64,000 nucleotides of DNA. Origin: Diabrotica undecimpunctata (Eukaryota > Arthropoda > Insecta > Coleoptera > Chrysomelidae). The translations under genes and the position numbers were made by a program. The notes under the pieces were generated by a model. The model was not told where the DNA came from and ran no database searches. It saw nothing but the letters and a program-made list of their open reading frames with translations. Shown here in pieces: positions 10,901 through 20,404 of this stretch (position 1 is its first letter; every line of letters starts with the position of its first letter). Location of the stretch: assembly GCF_040954645.1 (NCBI RefSeq), contig NC_092813.1:14672136-14736135 (forward strand), written 5' to 3'.

Positions 10901-13900
10901 TCCGCTATGTAGATTTCTTGCGTGACTATCTGTTATAAGTAACTTTGTTAATGCACTATCCTTTGGCAAAATTATCGGATGTTTTTCTCCGTACTTTAGA
11001 TTCGTGTGTCTCAGTCTTCCGGTGACTCTTAGAATTCCTTGTCTATCCAGGAATGGTACCAATGACGCTAATTTATTTTTCTTGTCTAATTGCTGTTTCT
11101 TCTCCAGCTTATTTATTTCTGGTTTGAAGTAGGCTTGCTGTGTGTGATTTATCACCTTTAATAGCGTTTCCTCTAATTCTTGGACTGTAAGCTGACTTTC
11201 TCCATTGTCCTTCTTTTTTCTGCATTTGTCTGCAAATCTCCTACAATATGAAAGTACTCTTCTCATTCTTTCTAAATTTAAGAATCTCTCGCATATGTCC
11301 TCCTTTATCGTTGTCGTGTGCACCGTTATTTTCGTTTTGACTTCCTCCTCATTTGTCTCTGGTATTTCTTCTGATTCCTGAGTTAAAGTTTTGTTACTAG
11401 GCAGCCAAGTTGGTCCCTTCCACCATAACTCTGCTTCTAATAATTCTGATGCGGTACTTCCACGTGAGAGGATGTCCGCTGGATTTTCCTTTGTATCTAC
11501 CTTATGCCAATTTTTCGGTCCTATAACGCGTCTTATTTCCTCTACTCTGTTGGCGACGAACATTTTCCACCTTTTTGATGATCCCCTTATCCAAGCCAGG
11601 GTTATCGTTGAGTCCGACCATGCATATACCTCAATGTTTTCCCTGTTCAATGCTTGTAGGGTTTTCTTCATTAAATTTGCTAGTAGTACCGCGGCACACA
11701 GCTCGAGCCTCGGTAACGTCGTTTTCCCTTTCAATGGTGCGACTTTCGATTTTGCTATCATTAGATTCGTTTTAATTTCTGGGCCTAATACCCTTGAGTA
11801 GATTACCGCTTCATATCCTTTCATAGACGCATCTGCAAATCCATGTAGTTCTACTCTGTTTATCTTGCTTAAGTTGTTCCACCTGGGCAATGTTATTTTC
11901 TCCAGATTTACTAATTGCGCCTGGTATGTATTCCACCTGCTTTGTTGGTTGCTAGTTAATTCTTTATCCCAACTGGTCTTTTGCTCCCATAATTCCTGTA
12001 TGAACATTTTCGCCTGAATTACTACAGGTGCTATCCATCCCAGTGGGTCGTATAGTTTTGCTACTTCTGACAGTACGTGTCTTTTCGTTATTTTCTTTGC
12101 CGTCGTTATCCCTATTTTGAATGTGATTATATCCTCTTTAGGTGACCAGTGTATTCCTAACGTTTTCCGTACTTCTTCTTGTTTGAATGCCTTCGAGTCT
12201 ACGTTCCTCATATCCTCCGGTACGTTCTCCATTATTTTTTCTTCGTTGCTCAACCATTTTCTAAGAGTGAAACCTCCTTTTCTGAACAGTTGTATTAATT
12301 CCTTTTGGGCTGTTTCTGCTTCCTGCACTGTCTCAGCTCCTCCTAGTATATCGTCTACATACATGTTTTCTTTTACAATTTTCGATGCCAACGGGAACCT
12401 CGCTCCTTCGTCTTCTTGTAATTGTTGTATTGTTCTTAACGCTAAAAAGGGTGCTGCGGCCGTGCCGTATGTCACCGTCGTTAAGTTATACTCTTGTATG
12501 TGGTCCTTTGTGTCCTTTCTCCACAAAATTTTTTGATATTTTTGGTCTTCTTCTGCCATTCTGATTTGTCTAAACATTTTTTCCAGATCCGCTGAGTATG
12601 CTACCTTATTGGATCTCCATCGTAATAGTATATTTGTCAAGTCTTGTTGTAATTTCGGCCCTGTGTGCATAATATCATTCAGGCTTACTGCCGATGAGCT
12701 TTTGCTTGATGCGTCAAACACGGCTCTTATTTTCGTTGTAGTACTGTCCTCTTTTCTCACTGGATGATGAGGTAAGTAGTACCCATCTCCCTGGTTTTCT
12801 GCTATTACCATATGATCTTGGTTTTCATAATCTTCCATGAATTGTCTGTAATTCGCTTCTAACTGTTTGTCTTTTGCAAACTTCCTTTCTAGTTGCATCA
12901 ATCTGGCGAATGCTTGCTGTTTAGATTCTCCTAACTTTGCGACGTCTTCCCTAAACGGAATTTTTACTTCGTATCTCCCTTCTTCATTCCTTTTTACAGT
13001 CTGTCGATACAGTTCTTCACATTCTTGTTCTTCCACTGAGAAACTTGTATCCTGATTTACTTCTTCTAATTCCCAGAAGTTCTTTATTTGTACGTCCATT
13101 TCTTGTCTTGATATCATACAGCATACTCCTGCTTTTATATTCTCCCTTTCTCGTGCTATTCCCGAAACTATCCATCCTAGTTTGGTGTTTTGACTCAGGA
13201 GTCCATTACTTATTCTGTGCATCCCTTCTGTCAATATGTAACTGTATTCTTTTACTCCTAGTAGTAAGTCTATCTTCCCTACCTTGTAATATCTTGGATC
13301 TGCCAGTATTGCATTTTTCTCGTTATAGTCCGGTAGAATTATATCCTTTTCCGGTAAATTCCTTGTTATCTTCGGTAGTACTAGTGCTTCTATTTCCATC
13401 TCGAAGTCACTTTCGTAATGAGTTTCGATTAAAAGTTTCATACTCCAGTTGGCTGTTTTTTCTCCTGACGAGCCTATCCCGGATATGGTCGCCTGTATGG
13501 GCTTCCTTGTTGTTCCTAGCGTCGTCGCAGCTTGTTCCGTTATAAATGCGCATTGTGACCCTTGGTCGATTAGTGCTCTCATTATGTGTGAATCTCCTTT
13601 CGCATCTCTTATGCGTACCACAGCTGTCGCTAGTAATGCTTCACCTTCCTTATGGCTTGCACAGTTCACTGAATTCTGCCCTCTTTGCTGGTCGTTGCTA
13701 TTCCTAGGCCCATTGGTATCTTGTGTATTTTCTCGCCTTCCGTTATTTTGTTCTCTGGCGTTGTATGGATTATTATTTCCTCCTCTGTACCTATCAGCTT
13801 GGTACCCGTTTCTTCTATTGTTTGAATCTCTTCCATTTCTTTCTTGTGTTTGTTCTCGTTTCGTTTCATTGGAGTTTCTTTTGTTGCTTGTGTTTCCTTT

Positions 13901-15316
13901 TTCATAATGCAACATATGGTGGTGGTCTCCGCCACAGTGTCTGCACCTATATTGTGAATAACATTGTTTTTCTTTTTTATGTGCTAGGCAGTTTGTACAC
14001 AATCCTTTTTCTTTTATCATCCTGTTCCGGTCTCTTACATTGAGTTCCTGAAATTCTCTGCAGTTCGGTACTCCGTGATCTCCGTTGCATATCACGCAAT
14101 GTGTTCTTGGTTTCCTAAGAGATCCTCCTTGCTTCTCTTGTCTTTTTTCTGACTCCAGCAGTTCCAGTGTCTGAAATCTTCGCTGTAGGAATGTTTGTGT
14201 CGATTTGTACGTCGGTATCTCTCTACTGTCTCCAATGTGGTTTTCGTACAGCCTCCTAGTTTCATTGTCCCATTTCGTTATGATAATTCGGGCTATCAAT
14301 GGGCTCCACGCTTCCGTGTCTGTTCCTAACCCTCCTATGTCTTCCAGACTTTCGTGGAAGGTGTCATGTAGTGATTTCAATGCTCTAGCAGAAGATTCCT
14401 TTACTTCCTGCGCTAGTAGCATCCTGTCTATTAATTTAAACAATATCATCCTTGGGTTCTCATACCTATCTTTTAGCATGTTCCAGGCCACTTCGTAGTT
14501 GGCCTCGGATATGTTTAAGTGTTGTATCATTCTGTTGGCTTCCCCTCTTACTTGAGTTTTTAGGTACTGCATTTTTTCTGCGTTTGATAACTGGTCGTTT
14601 TCATGTATTACTTTAGTAAACAGATCGTGGAAAGTTCTCCACGTTTCATATCTGCCTTCATACACAGGGATTTTTACCTGCGGTAATGTCACACCGTCCC
14701 TCCTCTGTGTGCTTTCTGGCCGTTGCATTCCTGGCCTTATTTTCTTTAAAACTTCCCTGACTTTCCTCTTTAGATGATTTATTCTCTCTACTTCTCCAAT
14801 ATCTGTAGCGTCCAGTTCCTCATTTACTGCTGCTTCAATCATTAGTGTATTCACCTTTTCCATGTATTCTCTTAACTCTGACTGCAATTCTTCATCCTCC
14901 TGCAAGTCTTGTTCATTTTCTGGCCGTAATAATTCCTCGATTCTTTGTTTTCTTATCTGTATCTCCTTTACTTTCGGTGCTTTTCCTCTTTTCAGCACCC
15001 TTCCATATTCTTCCAACAGGGTTTTCCCCTCAATGTATGTCTTAAATACTTGATCATAGTATTTTGTTTCAAAATATTTTTCTTTCGTTATACCCCCTTC
15101 TAGCAGCTTTTCGTGGTTATTTAAAAATTTTGCCCAATATTCTTCTAATTTTTCCTGTCTATCCCGGATGTATTGTTGATTTTTCCGAGATTGGGAATCC
15201 TTTTTTGTATTTGAAACGAGTTTCACTATTTCTGTTCCTATTTCCGCTTGCTTAACGTATAGACTCTCCATGATTATTTTAAAATTTTTACATTCAGCGG
15301 TAAATATATTAGACAA
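7967..15316 (-). CDS. BEL/Pao gag-pol-env polyprotein, single 2449-codon ORF
   Basis: One continuous frame carries all functions of the element. The first part is gag, with zinc-knuckle-like C/H clusters at about residues 407-470. The aspartic protease has an unusual DQGS active-site motif at 584-587. RT has YVDD at 986-989, followed by a Pao-type RNase H (FADAS near 1160, LPRLEL near 1201). Integrase has a C-x2-C pair at about 1500-1503 and catalytic D1535, D1601 and E1650. The final 600 residues form an envelope-like module. It starts with a hydrophobic signal-like segment near 1845-1859 and has a furin-type RERR at 1951-1954. A glycine-rich hydrophobic fusion-peptide-like stretch, a heptad-rich region (about 1980-2060) and a transmembrane segment near 2366-2386 follow. 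A methionine at codon 16 is an equally good start. No internal stop or frameshift is present. Env-bearing BEL elements such as roo are known. That this env is functional is inference. Confidence 0.93.
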   Translation of the reverse strand: MSNIFTAECKNFKIIMESLYVKQAEIGTEIVKLVSNTKKDSQSRKNQQYIRDRQEKLEEYWAKFLNNHEKLLEGGITKEKYFETKYYDQVFKTYIEGKTLLEEYGRVLKRGKAPKVKEIQIRKQRIEELLRPENEQDLQEDEELQSELREYMEKVNTLMIEAAVNEELDATDIGEVERINHLKRKVREVLKKIRPGMQRPESTQRRDGVTLPQVKIPVYEGRYETWRTFHDLFTKVIHENDQLSNAEKMQYLKTQVRGEANRMIQHLNISEANYEVAWNMLKDRYENPRMILFKLIDRMLLAQEVKESSARALKSLHDTFHESLEDIGGLGTDTEAWSPLIARIIITKWDNETRRLYENHIGDSREIPTYKSTQTFLQRRFQTLELLESEKRQEKQGGSLRKPRTHCVICNGDHGVPNCREFQELNVRDRNRMIKEKGLCTNCLAHKKEKQCYSQYRCRHCGGDHHHMLHYEKGNTSNKRNSNETKREQTQERNGRDSNNRRNGYQADRYRGGNNNPYNAREQNNGRRENTQDTNGPRNSNDQQRGQNSVNCASHKEGEALLATAVVRIRDAKGDSHIMRALIDQGSQCAFITEQAATTLGTTRKPIQATISGIGSSGEKTANWSMKLLIETHYESDFEMEIEALVLPKITRNLPEKDIILPDYNEKNAILADPRYYKVGKIDLLLGVKEYSYILTEGMHRISNGLLSQNTKLGWIVSGIARERENIKAGVCCMISRQEMDVQIKNFWELEEVNQDTSFSVEEQECEELYRQTVKRNEEGRYEVKIPFREDVAKLGESKQQAFARLMQLERKFAKDKQLEANYRQFMEDYENQDHMVIAENQGDGYYLPHHPVRKEDSTTTKIRAVFDASSKSSSAVSLNDIMHTGPKLQQDLTNILLRWRSNKVAYSADLEKMFRQIRMAEEDQKYQKILWRKDTKDHIQEYNLTTVTYGTAAAPFLALRTIQQLQEDEGARFPLASKIVKENMYVDDILGGAETVQEAETAQKELIQLFRKGGFTLRKWLSNEEKIMENVPEDMRNVDSKAFKQEEVRKTLGIHWSPKEDIITFKIGITTAKKITKRHVLSEVAKLYDPLGWIAPVVIQAKMFIQELWEQKTSWDKELTSNQQSRWNTYQAQLVNLEKITLPRWNNLSKINRVELHGFADASMKGYEAVIYSRVLGPEIKTNLMIAKSKVAPLKGKTTLPRLELCAAVLLANLMKKTLQALNRENIEVYAWSDSTITLAWIRGSSKRWKMFVANRVEEIRRVIGPKNWHKVDTKENPADILSRGSTASELLEAELWWKGPTWLPSNKTLTQESEEIPETNEEEVKTKITVHTTTIKEDICERFLNLERMRRVLSYCRRFADKCRKKKDNGESQLTVQELEETLLKVINHTQQAYFKPEINKLEKKQQLDKKNKLASLVPFLDRQGILRVTGRLRHTNLKYGEKHPIILPKDSALTKLLITDSHARNLHSGLQQTLQYIKRKYWIINGRRTVKDHLAKCLRCRRYKSQAAQQLMGDLPKDRVNPSHPFTNTGIDYAGPIKISTTRGRGQSGYKGYISVFVCLSTKAVHLEVVSDMSTDAFIAAFKRFTARRGQCNNVYSDNGTTFVGTANLLKKENQTIDDEIKQGLRALGTQWHVIPAYAPHFGGLWESAVRIMKYHLKRIIGETVLTYEELSTVLAQIEACMNSRPLCGSSEDPEGKIALTPAHFLIGREIISPNREEELTTYLKMPTRWRLLEKIKRDFWKIWKQEYLHQLQQRNRWHKAHANIKEEEIVIIKEEDTPPGRWPLARVTETHHGAEGLTRVVTVRKANGKLTKRPIHKLIRLEEKKQEKPKKAAALRWKKILEAIMFLTMLKPIKAEPYKIYNPVPGFFTEDLGEVVIDRETFRIKVLLEKGRIRTEHQLIGNMIQGVRELCHEIKIVNCKDIIEKLEEGQRKAESVSEGLTVEIKGRERRGILGTILTSVFGVNGEAYSNIEALDNNQKELIKGSQHQAKIMLETITSINHTENRINEQMNKFNKALITGLQEISKGLNEVEDKAQKLETEYSTLRIQTIALQVMDFINEYTQFYEGILNLHYNHGHFIDIVKPGEITKLIGKAGQILPQGVEIRRQPIIETEVSHDDRYITVIGYFIVTGKNKYSMLKVTAIPLNVEGSVLRTFVAPRNLLVVDYNTLHYFELTTEDRERCLLLTKAQIACSPTAIRNMDTQPNCILEEIYERSKNSTCPVVARTIQTAQWSKMGTPNLWLVITPVTIHISIICDGNRSERVLERVTFLKLSPKCIAQTKNITLLPTSSGVDRAVTSYLKSPITPVAQLVARTPRKFNTPLNTYLDIPGGELRHVLLEEESLEQEMTHTQWRSIHESNWHYFVATGIITIMVIIGILTLWKYRPVARLCRSGNPQTQTNEQEVPVLVSNRHNIVRSTSQVDIPLSTFSSNCPNFNLEIESDIDS

Positions 15317-15475
15317 TACTAAATGTACGTTATGTATTAAATAAGTATACCTGTATTATAACACTTTCTTTTCTATCGGAATGTGCAATTTAGCGAAATA
15401 TGAGTTTGACCTTGCCTGCTGTGCTATTCTTTGCATTGAGGTAGGTCAAGATGTAATCCACACACTCTTATAATG

Positions 15476-15595
<120 letters not shown>

Positions 15596-16005
15596 ATCAA
15601 AATAAATGAAATTATTTGCTACGTAATTATTTTAATTTTTCGAAATAAAATATTTAATTGTAATTAAAAGCAAGCTATATGTATGAACGTTTCTTTTTTC
15701 AAATTGTCATACAAAATTACTGTTTAGTTAATTATAGTTGTGAATGACGTTTATTTTTGTTTTATCAATTCTCTGTATTATTTAAATGGTATGCATTCTA
15801 AAGTACATTATTATACGATTGATAGAGTGGAGATTGTTGTTCTAAATTGTTAAATTGTAATAAAAAAAAACTTGTTAAATTGTAAGATTGTAAAAGTTGG
15901 AAGATTTTGTAATTATTCAAAAACTTACGGTTTTTTGTGTTCTTAGACGTTGAGGATCCCTCGCTTCTGGTGGGTTCTGCAATCGGTCCTGTCCTTTGTC
16001 TGCTC

Positions 16006-16440
16006 TGCGGCTCTAGTATGGCTCTCGGCTTTGGTACCGCTCTCGGCTCTAGTATGGCTCTCGGCTTTGGTACTGCTCTCGGCTCTAGTATGGCTCTCGG
16101 CTTTGGTACTGCTCTCGGCTCTAGTATGGCTCTCGGCTTTGGTACTGCTCTCGGCTCTAGTCTGGCTCTCGGCTTTGGTACTGCTCTCGGCTCTGGTACC
16201 GCTCTCGGCTCTAGTATGGCTCTCGGCTTTGGTACCGCTCTCGGCTCTAGTATGGCTCTCGGCTTTGGTACCGCTCTCGGCTCTAGTACCGCTCTCGGCT
16301 CTAGTATGGCTCTCGGCTTTGGTACCGCTCTCGGCTCTAGTACCGCTCTCGGCTCTAGTATGGCTCTCGGCTTTGGTACTGCTCTCGGCTCTGGTACCGC
16401 TCTCGGCTCTAGTATGGCTCTTGGCTTTGGTACTGCTCTC
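16006..16440. repeat. 18-bp-period minisatellite in BEL leader
   Basis: About 24 tandem units share the core GCTCTCGGCT followed by eight bases that vary among a few types (CTAGTATG, TTGGTACT, CTGGTACC, CTAGTACC). The commonest arrangement alternates two types, giving a 36-bp higher-order period. It is GC-rich in an AT-rich element. Because the period is a multiple of three, at least two plus-strand frames stay open across it, but these are antisense to the element and have no coding support. Confidence 0.93.
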
Positions 16441-16547
16441 GTTCTCCCGGGTCTAGTGGTCTCTCTCTGCTACTGAGGGTGTTGCTGGCGTGGACTGTAT
16501 AGGCTCTCTCAAACTTCCTTGAAGTATTCTGTTTCTCGATAGGACCA

Positions 16548-17013
16548 TGAACAAATTCCCCTCGTTGGCTCAGTGAAGATGTTCGTTCTGTTGTAATGGA
16601 AACACCAAATAATAGTAGCAGAGTTTATTGTTGAGACGTACACTATGGGTGTAGACCCGGGATTGCTTTGAGTAGAGACTGATGAAGTTGATCGTTGAAG
16701 ACTATATGTTCGTTGAGTGAATATTGATTGAATGCTTCTCTAGTCAAGAGATATTAGTTTTATATAAATTCTATTTGGGTCAATATTTTTCGCGTACCTA
16801 GCGTGATATGTGTATTTAATTTATGTAAATTGTTTAACTTTGTCAGTACTTTTGACTGATGTCCAAATTATTATTTATAATTGACCAAATGTGTATGTAA
16901 CCTAATTAACTACGTGTGTGTATTTAATAACAAATAGATTCATTCGGTCTACTGGGTGATAAAATTATACTGTCCAATTTCGGATATGAATTCTGAAGAT
17001 TTGATATTGGACA
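16548..17013 (-). repeat. BEL 5' LTR
   Basis: This is the upstream LTR in element orientation, 466 bp, carrying the promoter and start of transcription. It is followed on the plus strand by the second TAAGA target duplication (17014-17018). Confidence 0.95.
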
Positions 17014-17423
17014 TAAGAATTGCACAAATTTTAACTATAGAAATATATTTTGTTTACTAAAACATTGTACATGTAAACTTAAACTTAATTAATTTCTATT
17101 TGAGTGATTTTGTTGAGGATAGGACGATGATAGGAGAAATATGAAATGAAAGGAAATGTTTCTGCTGTAATGTGTCTTGAACGCCAAGAACGCTCGAGAA
17201 AGACAGAGACACAAGCACGCACCGATTCAACGCGCCTAATTCTCTAGTGCTGCGCGCGCAACGGACCAATCATGTTTGAGTGGGAGAGAGACGCAAGGCA
17301 TTCGCCGGTCCGGCGGGCCTCTCTCTCGTTCGGTGACTCATCGTAACAGTCGTGAGCGGGCGTTACACTTTTTCATGAATGACTCCGAGCCACAACCTAA
17401 TTTAAGACGTTGTCACGTCAAAA
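17014..17423 (+). repeat. MITE-like repeat, copy 1, right part
   Basis: Continuation of the repeat interrupted by BEL, ending in GACGTTGTCACGTCAAAA (17406-17423). The internal part is locally GC-rich, with GTCCGGCGGGCC and long GAGAGA tracts. Relative to copy 2 it has about 100 extra bases (roughly 17110-17220), so copy 2 carries a deletion or this copy an insertion. Confidence 0.75.
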
Positions 17424-18220
17424 AATCGATGTTTACTGAGAAAATACATTTTTGAAATCGGTAATATTCTGCACGTCAATCACTTCCATTTGAAAGTTTT
17501 CGGGAACTGTATCCACATCGCTATTAACTGACGAAACGGCTGTCTTCTCAGTCAATGCATATCGATTGATTTGTTTAGAGCAGCAACTTCAAAAATAAAA
17601 ATAGCCATTATGATTGCCAACCTCCGTAGGAAGACGGCACTCTAAGAGGAAGAAGCTGTATCGCAACATTCATCAAGTGCCAAAGAACAGTGTTTGTTTA
17701 TTTCGAATTTTGCAATGCATTCACGCAGCGTTGTTGTTATGCAACAATTTTTCGTTTGCAATGTTTCTCGGACAAGTTTTGAATTATCCTTGCAATGGTA
17801 AATCTTAATAAACTAATGTTTGAAATAATATTTATTTTACGAGGAAATGTTATTTCTGCAACAGCAGTCAGGCAGTCTTTTCTCATCTCTCATTGGGTGT
17901 CATTTTTTTGCCAGTATTTGACTGATACCAAAACTCACTTTTACTGTCGTATTTGATAAAATAGCTTAATTTTTAAAAATAGTCGGTTGTTTTACCAAGC
18001 TTTTCTTCATTTGATTAAACTTATCTAGCTGGAGTTGTTCTATAAAGTTTTTGAATTCTTGTTCATGTTTTGTATCGTACTGCCTATGTGATTGGCGGGC
18101 CGCATAAATATGTTTTACGGGCCGCGTGTTGTTCATCCCTGACTATGACAAAAACAGTATACGAAAACAGTACACAGCGAATGTTTTTCTAGCTATTTTA
18201 AGTATTGAAAAAAAAAAAAA
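17424..18220. other. Non-coding stretch with a hAT-like 3' end
   Basis: No convincing gene is present. The stretch CGGGCCGCGTGTTGTTCATCCCTG (18118-18141; its reverse complement begins CAGGGATGAACAA) resembles the terminal inverted repeats of some hAT elements, which begin CAGGG and carry GGGCCGC motifs. No matching left end or 8-bp duplication was found, so this is probably a truncated remnant. Confidence 0.4.
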
Positions 18221-18646
18221 TCGGTTGCCTGTAAAGTCGGTTTTACGGGCGAAGATTTTACGTGACAACGTCTTTTTCTCGGTAGAATATTATTGATATG
18301 AATATTATTAAATTGCACAATAGGAACAAGGAATTGAATGAAAATAAGAATTGCACAAATTTTAACTATAGAAATATATTTTGTTTACTAAAACATTGTA
18401 CATGTAAACTTAAACTTAACTAATTTCTATTTGAGTGATTTTCACCGATTCAACGCGCCTAATTCTCTAGTGCTGCGCGCGCAGCGGACCGATCATGTTT
18501 GAGTGGGAGAGAGACGCAAAGCATTCGCCGGTCCGGCGGGCCTCTCTCTCGTTCGGTGACTCATCGTAACAGACGTGAGCGGGCGTTACACTTTTTCATG
18601 AGTGACTCCGAGCCACAACCTAATTTAAGACGTTGTCACGTCAAAA
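18221..18646 (+). repeat. MITE-like repeat, copy 2 (empty BEL site)
   Basis: It aligns to copy 1 from TCGGTTGCCTG through the probable inverted repeat TTTTACGTGACAACGTC (18256-18272). It continues across an uninterrupted AAATAAGAATTG to GACGTTGTCACGTCAAAA (18629-18646). It shows the pre-insertion state of the BEL target. Gypsy-1 has inserted 22 bases beyond its right end. Confidence 0.75.
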
Positions 18647-18668
18647 ATTGGTTTTATTCCACTACGAG

Positions 18669-18851
18669 AGTTACGTCCCTGGATTATCCAATGTGTGACG
18701 ACATATAGAAAGACTATATATACCAGTGTTTAATTAGATTAATAGCTTTTTGTTTTGTAGTTGTTACCATACCTGTACGTTCTCAATAAATAAATTTTGT
18801 TACGGAAATTAATTTTTTAAAAAACCGTTTTCGGCTTTGAACTTCGTAACT
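18669..18851 (+). repeat. Gypsy-1 5' LTR
   Basis: 183 bp, beginning AGTTACGTCC and ending TTCGTAACT. It differs from the 3' copy by ATTAATAG versus ATCAAGAG and by one G/A near the end. Confidence 0.93.
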
Positions 18852-18866
18852 GGCGCAGTCATTCGG
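18851..18866 (+). other. Gypsy-1 primer-binding site
   Basis: TGGCGCAGTCATTCGG starts with the last T of the LTR, an overlap typical of errantiviruses such as 17.6 and 297. Gypsy-2 has the very similar TGGCGCAGTCAGTAGG. Confidence 0.8.
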
Positions 18867-19186
18867 ATTTTTCGAAATTGTACAGTGTTCGTGTTAACCT
18901 TGCCGAATTTTGTGTGCAATTTTTCTTTTTAAAGATTAACGGAAAAATCTACATTTCGGGTACGGTAACAGCCAAACGTCCAGGGCTAGGAACAAACATT
19001 GTCCACAACCCATTGGAAAAGCCAAGACCAGGGAGAAGGAACCAGCATCGCCCAGAATCCTATTGGTGCAGACGGAAGAACAAAAATAGTCTGAAGTCTA
19101 TAGAAAATGAAAATATTCATGTAAGTGTTTCCTATTTTACCAAAATCCATATTTTTACCTATATATTATATATTTTTTGATTCACT

Positions 19187-20404
19187 GTGGAGGACATTTT
19201 AGATAATTTAGTAAATTTAACTTTTAACGAGATGGCTCAACCTAATTTTCAATTAATTAAATATCAAGCAGATAACATTCCTACTTTTGATGGCAATCCG
19301 AAACAATTAAATAGATTTATTAAATCATGTGAAAATTTTTTGAATAATCATAGCAATCGAGATGCAAATAATTCTATAAATGTTTGTCTTTTCGATACGG
19401 TCTTAAGTAAGTTAACTGACAGAGCAGCAGACCTTATTGCATCAAGAACAGAACTTGATTCTTGGGCAAAAATTAAAGATTCTCTTATAGTAACATTTTC
19501 TGATCAGAGATCAATTGATTGTTTAATACAAGATATAATTTCAATGAAACCAGAAAGAAACGAAAATGTACAAAATTTTGGTTTAAGAATCCAGAATGCT
19601 AGAAGCATTCTGTGTTCAAAAATAAATATGTCTAATGACCAATTAAATGTAAAAATAAAAAAAATATGAGGATCTTTGTCTTAAAACTTTTATAAATGGC
19701 ATTAATTATCACATGCAGTTAGTAGTCCGATTAAAGAATCCTGATTCAATAGAACAAGCAATGGCTTTCGCTAAAGAAGAAGAGAATTTTATTACTTTTA
19801 AAAATCGAAGTAATACTACGAGACCCACAAATTTTAATAATTCTCGATCCCATAATAATTCTAATAGAAATTTAAATAATAATTCACAACACTCTTCATT
19901 TCCAAATAGAAATAATTTTTCTCGAAATCAGAATTTTTCGAATTACAATAATTTTCAAAATCGACATTCTTCCCAAAGTTCTAGTCAATACAGAAATAAT
20001 AATTTTTTCAGAAATCCAAATAATAATTTTCAAAATCGTCCAAGTTTTTTGAACAATGATGTGAATAATAATAATGGTAACCAATTTCAAAGACAATTTC
20101 CAAATATACCTAGATATCAGCCATCTATTCCTACCCAAAATCAAAGCAGAAATTCAATGCGACCTGAGCCAATGGATACAAGTTCCAATAACTTTGGTTT
20201 ACGAAGTAATTCTAGAAATGATAGACGTTCTCCAAATAATTTATTTAATCATAAAATAACGAGTAATAATGTAAGCGAAGAAATATATAATGATAATGAA
20301 AGAACATATAATAATAATGATTTAAGAAGGTGCAATGAAAATGAAAGAAGAATGTATAATGATGAAAATTTTCCAGTCCAAGCCTCAACAAGTACAGCCA
20401 CATA
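19187..20404 (+). pseudogene. Gypsy-1 gag (frameshifted)
   Basis: The first frame (19187-19669) encodes a capsid-like domain with EFP-type helices: DGNPKQLNRFIKSCENF, then ARTELDSWAKIKDSL, then MKPERNENVQNFGLRIQ. These match the capsid of gypsy-2 position by position. A frameshift in an A-rich run near 19650-19670 moves the rest to another frame (19713-20405). That part ends in a long asparagine- and arginine-rich tail without CCHC knuckles, as is usual for errantivirus gag. The preceding leader has a GTAAGT donor at 19121, probably used for env splicing. Confidence 0.85.

Noticed and set aside
9439..15255. Many plus-strand open frames inside the BEL element
   Set aside because: They are antisense shadows of the conserved 2449-codon minus-strand frame, hydrophobic because that frame is rich in charged codons.
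16006..16440. CRISPR array
   Set aside because: Units are directly adjacent with an 18-bp period and no unique spacers, and the context is a eukaryotic retrotransposon.
15937..16476. Two overlapping plus-strand open frames of about 170 residues with a periodic sequence
   Set aside because: Both are produced by the 18-bp repeat, whose period is a multiple of three; they run antisense to the BEL element and have no start context or homology.
17614..17808. 64-residue frame as a small gene
   Set aside because: No recognisable domain, and no support from context; it lies between repeat copies.
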